NCBI GenBank assembly: GCA_004296815.1
Contig: SCVT01000278.1
Location: forward strand, 1-5,162
Length of the DNA: 5,162 nucleotides
From: Reyranella sp.
GTDB lineage: Bacteria; Pseudomonadota; Alphaproteobacteria; Reyranellales; Reyranellaceae
Direction: 5' to 3'
The number at the start of each line of letters is the position of its first letter. Within the stretch, counting starts at the first letter, position 1. The position numbers and the translations under genes were made by a program. The notes beneath the pieces were generated by a model, which was not told the origin of the DNA, made no database searches, and saw nothing but the letters and a program-made list of their open reading frames with translations. Positions 1 through 5,162 of this stretch are shown here, piece by piece.

Positions 1-42
1 TAGCCCGCTTGTCCGGGTTGCGCAGGAACCGCAAAAGGCCGC

Positions 43-318
43 ATGGGGCTTTTGCTCAAGATCGCGCTGTTCGGCGTCGCCGTGTACGGGGTGTGGAAGA
101 CCTTCCGCTACTGGAAGGGCATGTTCGACCGCTTCACGGGCAAGCCGGAGGTGCCACCTCCGCCGCCTCCGGTGCCCAAGCCGGCTCCGCCGCCGCCTGC
201 GGCAGCCGCGCCGGCCCGCAAGGTCATCGTCGAGGATACGGTCCAGTGCGCCGGCTGCGGTGCCTACATTTCGACCGCTGCCGAAAAATGCGGCCAGTGC
301 GGCCGTCCACGGCCATAA
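43..318 (+). CDS. Small membrane-anchored protein with proline-rich linker and C-terminal zinc-ribbon-like motif
   Basis: I do not recognise a named family with confidence, and the function is unknown. The 91-residue protein has three parts. Residues 3-18 are a hydrophobic helix, probably a membrane anchor. It is followed by K19, R22, K25 and R30, which by the positive-inside rule would put the C-terminus in the cytoplasm. Residues 35-57 are a linker with six consecutive prolines (38-43) and four more (49-52). The tail has C69-x2-C72 and C83-x2-C86, a CxxC-x10-CxxC zinc-ribbon-like arrangement, and the protein ends five residues later. The layout (short anchor, Pro-rich spacer, Cys tail) resembles small PP0621-type proteins of other proteobacteria, but that is a resemblance of architecture only. 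The ATG is the only ATG, GTG or TTG start after the in-frame TAG at 1-3. A modest AAAAGG (33-38) precedes it by 4 bases. The gene is 126 bases upstream of glyQ on the same strand. Confidence 0.8.
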   Translation: MGLLLKIALFGVAVYGVWKTFRYWKGMFDRFTGKPEVPPPPPPVPKPAPPPPAAAAPARKVIVEDTVQCAGCGAYISTAAEKCGQCGRPRP

Positions 319-350
319 GGCCGCAGTCCCCGGGTAGCGTTCTGGCAGCC

Positions 351-379
351 TTGACCGGGGTGGGGGTGGAACCTATTTT
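351..379 (+). promoter_or_regulatory. Candidate sigma-70-type promoter for glyQ-glyS-ppdK
   Basis: TTGACC at 351-356 matches five of six bases of the -35 consensus. TATTTT at 374-379 matches four of six bases of the -10 consensus. The spacer between them is exactly 17 bases. This lies in the only substantial intergenic gap of the window, with an expected transcription start near 386 and a leader of roughly 59 bases before the glyQ GTG. I see no riboswitch, T-box or attenuator-like leader peptide in that leader. The call rests on pattern matching. Strong -35 and looser -10 boxes are common in alphaproteobacterial housekeeping promoters. Read-through from the small upstream gene is also possible, because no convincing terminator separates them. 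Confidence 0.5.
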
Positions 380-433
380 GCCGCACCGCAAAAACGGCCA
401 TAAGTCGCGGAAATAAAAGGCCTTCTGAGCTTC

Positions 434-439
434 GGGGAA
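434..439 (+). promoter_or_regulatory. Ribosome-binding site for glyQ
   Basis: GGGGAA lies five bases before the GTG at 445 and supports that codon as the glyQ start. It matters because the gene has no ATG near its 5' end. The first internal methionine is residue 38, already inside the conserved catalytic core. Confidence 0.6.
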
Positions 440-444
440 TACCG

Positions 445-1344
<900 letters not shown>

Positions 1345-1345
1345 G

Positions 1346-3397
1346 ATGGCCGAGCTTCTACTCGAGCTGCTTTCCGAGGAGATCCCGGCGCGCATGCAGG
1401 CGCGGGCGGCGGACGATCTGAAGCGTCTGGTCTGCGACGGGCTGAAGGGCGCAGGCATCGGCTTCGACAAGGCGCAAGCCTTCGCGACACCGCGACGGCT
1501 GGCGCTGGTGGTCGACGGCATCCCGGCGCAGCGCGACGATGTCAGCGAGGAGAAGCGGGGGCCCCGGGTCGGTGCGCCCGACCAGGCTGTCCAGGGATTC
1601 CTCAAAGGCGCGGGCCTCGCCTCGCTGGAGCAGGCCGAGAAGCGCGACACCGGCAAGGGCGAGTTCTGGTTCGCCGTGATCACGAAAAAGGGTGGGCCGA
1701 CGGCCGACGCCCTGCCGGCGGTGATCGACGCCGCGATGAAGGCGCTTCCCTGGCCGAAATCGATGAAATGGGGCAGCGGCACCATGCAGTGGGTGCGCCC
1801 GCTGCAGGGCATCGTGGCGCTCTTCGACGGCAAGGTGCTGATGGGCGCGGTCGAGCCGGGCGGCGGCATGGCGCCGGTAGCGTTCGGCGACACCACACGC
1901 GGCCATCGCTTCCTCAGCAAGGGCGAGTTCAAGGTCTCGGGCTTTGCGGACTACGCGGCCAAGCTCAGGGCCGCTCACGTCATTCTCGATCCGGCCGAGC
2001 GCAAGAAGATCATCCTCGACGGTGCGCGCAAGCTGAGTGGCGCCGCGCAGGTCTCCTTGAACGAGGACGAGGGGCTGCTCGACGAGGTCGCGGGTCTCGT
2101 CGAATGGCCGGTGCCGCTGCTGGGCACGATCGATGCGCAGTTCATGGACGTGCCGGCCGAGGTGCTGATCGTCTCGATGAAGACGCACCAGCGTTACTTC
2201 GCCACGGCCAAAACGGGCGGCGCGCTGGCGAACCGCTTCGTCGTCGTGGCCAACAACGTGGCGCGCGACGGCGGCAAGACGATCGTCGACGGCAACGAGC
2301 GTGTGCTGCGCGCACGCTTGGCCGACGCCAAGTTCTTCTGGGACCAGGACCGCAAGCAAACACTGGAAAGCAGGCTGCCGGCGCTGAAGCAGATCGTGTT
2401 CCACGCCAAGCTCGGCACGCAGGCCGAGCGCGTCGAGCGGATCGTGAAGCTGGCAGGCGCGCTCGCCAAGGCAGTGCCGGGCGCCGACGCGGCCCAGGTC
2501 GAGCAGGCGGCGCGGCTTTGCAAGGCCGACCTCGTGAGCGGCATGGTCGGCGAGTTTCCCGAGTTGCAGGGCGTGATGGGCCGTTACTACGCGCTGGGCG
2601 AGAAGCTGCCTGCCGCGGTGGCCGACGCGATCGGCGATCACTATGCGCCGGCTGGCCCCAACGATCGTTGCCCCAGCGCGCCGGTCTCCGCGGTCGTCGC
2701 GCTGGCCGACAAGCTCGACGCTCTGACGTCGTTCTGGTCGATCGGCGAGAAGCCCACGGGTTCACGCGATCCCTTCGCATTGCGCCGCGCGGCGCTGGGC
2801 ATGATCCGCATCATCGTCGAGAACAAGCTGCGGCTACCCCTCAAGCCCTTCCTCAAGGCCGATGACCTGCTCGCCTTCTTCGCCGAACGCCTCAAGGTGC
2901 AGATGCGCGAGAAGGGCGTCCGCCACGATGTCGTCGATGCCGTGCTGGCGCTCGGCGGCGAGGACGATCTCGTCCGTTTGCTAGCGCGTGTCGAGGCGCT
3001 TCAGGCTTTCCTCGGCAGCGAGGCCGGCAAGAATCTGCTGACCGCCTATGGCCGCGCGGCGAACATCGTTCGCGCCGAGGAAAAGAAGGACAAGGCCCTT
3101 GCGGCGAAGATCGCGGGTACGCCTGACGACGCCCTGCTGGAACAAGCCGAGGAGAAGGCCGTTGCTTCCGCCTTGGCGGAGATCGAGCGAGCCGTGAAGC
3201 CGGCGCTGGCGGCGGAGGATTTCGCCGGCGCCATGAAGGCGTTCGCGGGTTTGCGTGGGCCGATCGACTCTTTCTTCGACAAGGTCACAGTGAACGTCAC
3301 GGATAGGCCCGATTTGCGGCTAAACAGGCTGAAATTGCTCAACCAGATACGCGCCACCATGGATTCGGTGGCCGATTTCTCGAAGATCGAGGGCTAA
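1346..3397 (+). CDS. glyS: Glycyl-tRNA synthetase beta subunit
   Basis: GlyS partners GlyQ in the heterotetrameric glycyl-tRNA synthetase and carries most of the tRNA recognition, including the C-terminal anticodon-binding domain. The 683 residues compare with 689 in E. coli. Family landmarks appear in order: the N-terminal [12 protein letters not shown] (4-15); TPRRLAL (48-54); the core block SMKTHQRYF (277-285); [17 protein letters not shown] (319-335); [20 protein letters not shown] (393-412); [10 protein letters not shown] (451-460) with [11 protein letters not shown] (475-485); and the DALR-like anticodon region from about 565, including YGRAANIV (568-575) and the terminal [10 protein letters not shown] (641-650). 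The ATG at 1346 is chosen because the protein then begins MAELLLELL, as the family does. It sits one base after the glyQ stop, implying translational coupling and balanced subunit synthesis. No frameshift or missing block is seen. The TAA stop is two bases before ppdK. Confidence 0.98.
   Translation: MAELLLELLSEEIPARMQARAADDLKRLVCDGLKGAGIGFDKAQAFATPRRLALVVDGIPAQRDDVSEEKRGPRVGAPDQAVQGFLKGAGLASLEQAEKRDTGKGEFWFAVITKKGGPTADALPAVIDAAMKALPWPKSMKWGSGTMQWVRPLQGIVALFDGKVLMGAVEPGGGMAPVAFGDTTRGHRFLSKGEFKVSGFADYAAKLRAAHVILDPAERKKIILDGARKLSGAAQVSLNEDEGLLDEVAGLVEWPVPLLGTIDAQFMDVPAEVLIVSMKTHQRYFATAKTGGALANRFVVVANNVARDGGKTIVDGNERVLRARLADAKFFWDQDRKQTLESRLPALKQIVFHAKLGTQAERVERIVKLAGALAKAVPGADAAQVEQAARLCKADLVSGMVGEFPELQGVMGRYYALGEKLPAAVADAIGDHYAPAGPNDRCPSAPVSAVVALADKLDALTSFWSIGEKPTGSRDPFALRRAALGMIRIIVENKLRLPLKPFLKADDLLAFFAERLKVQMREKGVRHDVVDAVLALGGEDDLVRLLARVEALQAFLGSEAGKNLLTAYGRAANIVRAEEKKDKALAAKIAGTPDDALLEQAEEKAVASALAEIERAVKPALAAEDFAGAMKAFAGLRGPIDSFFDKVTVNVTDRPDLRLNRLKLLNQIRATMDSVADFSKIEG
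3389..3393 (+). promoter_or_regulatory. Ribosome-binding site for ppdK, overlapping the end of glyS
   Basis: GAGGG lies six bases before the ATG at 3400 and inside the last glyS codons. This fits translation of ppdK from the same message as glyQ and glyS. Confidence 0.55.
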
Positions 3398-3399
3398 GC

Positions 3400-5162
<1,763 letters not shown>

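Noticed and set aside
298..325. Inverted repeat (7-base arms 298-304 and 319-325) at the end of the small gene, as a possible terminator
   Set aside because: The loop is 14 bases, no T-run follows, and GC-rich short inverted repeats are common by chance here. It could still fold, but I do not call a terminator.
310..404. The decamer CGGCCATAAG repeated at 310-319 and 395-404
   Set aside because: Several repeated 10-mers are expected by chance in 5 kb. The first copy includes the stop codon of the small gene, and there is no third copy or regular spacing.
9..416. A plus-strand open frame from a TTG overlapping the small gene
   Set aside because: It is Arg/Gly/Ala-rich with no domain and has no good ribosome-binding site. 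The alternative frame at 43-318 gives a coherent membrane plus cysteine-motif protein.
1358..2641. A 427-codon minus-strand open frame inside glyS
   Set aside because: It is an antisense shadow of the conserved GlyS coding sequence, rich in Arg, His, Leu and Ala, with no domain signature.

Overview
The window is high-GC (about two thirds G+C by eye) and every gene I can support lies on the + strand. Protein similarity, an alphaproteobacterial-looking GlyQ core and the gene order glyQ-glyS-ppdK suggest an alphaproteobacterium, perhaps of the Rhodospirillales/Hyphomicrobiales breadth. I cannot name a genus from the sequence alone.

Layout: (1) Positions 1-42 are a short leader with an in-frame TAG at the very start. 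(2) Positions 43-318 encode a 91-residue protein with an N-terminal membrane segment, a proline-rich linker and a C-terminal four-cysteine zinc-ribbon-like tail. (3) Positions 319-444 are an intergenic stretch with a good candidate sigma-70-type promoter and a Shine-Dalgarno for a GTG start. (4) Positions 445-1344 are glyQ and 1346-3397 are glyS, the alpha and beta subunits of the heterotetrameric bacterial glycyl-tRNA synthetase. (5) Positions 3400-5162 are ppdK, pyruvate phosphate dikinase, cut off by the window edge after about two thirds of its length.

glyQ, glyS and ppdK are separated by 1 and 2 nucleotides, and each has its ribosome-binding site inside or next to the previous coding end, so they almost certainly form one transcript. 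GlyQ and GlyS assemble into one enzyme that charges tRNA-Gly. PpdK interconverts pyruvate and phosphoenolpyruvate using ATP/AMP and Pi/PPi. A metabolic link is possible, because aminoacylation releases AMP and PPi, both PpdK substrates in its ATP-forming direction. The sequence does not prove that link.

This is an essentially ordinary housekeeping region. I found no mobile element, CRISPR array, RNA gene or defence system. The least characterised item is the small membrane/zinc-ribbon protein upstream of glyQ. Several very long ORFs on the minus strand are shadows of the real genes.
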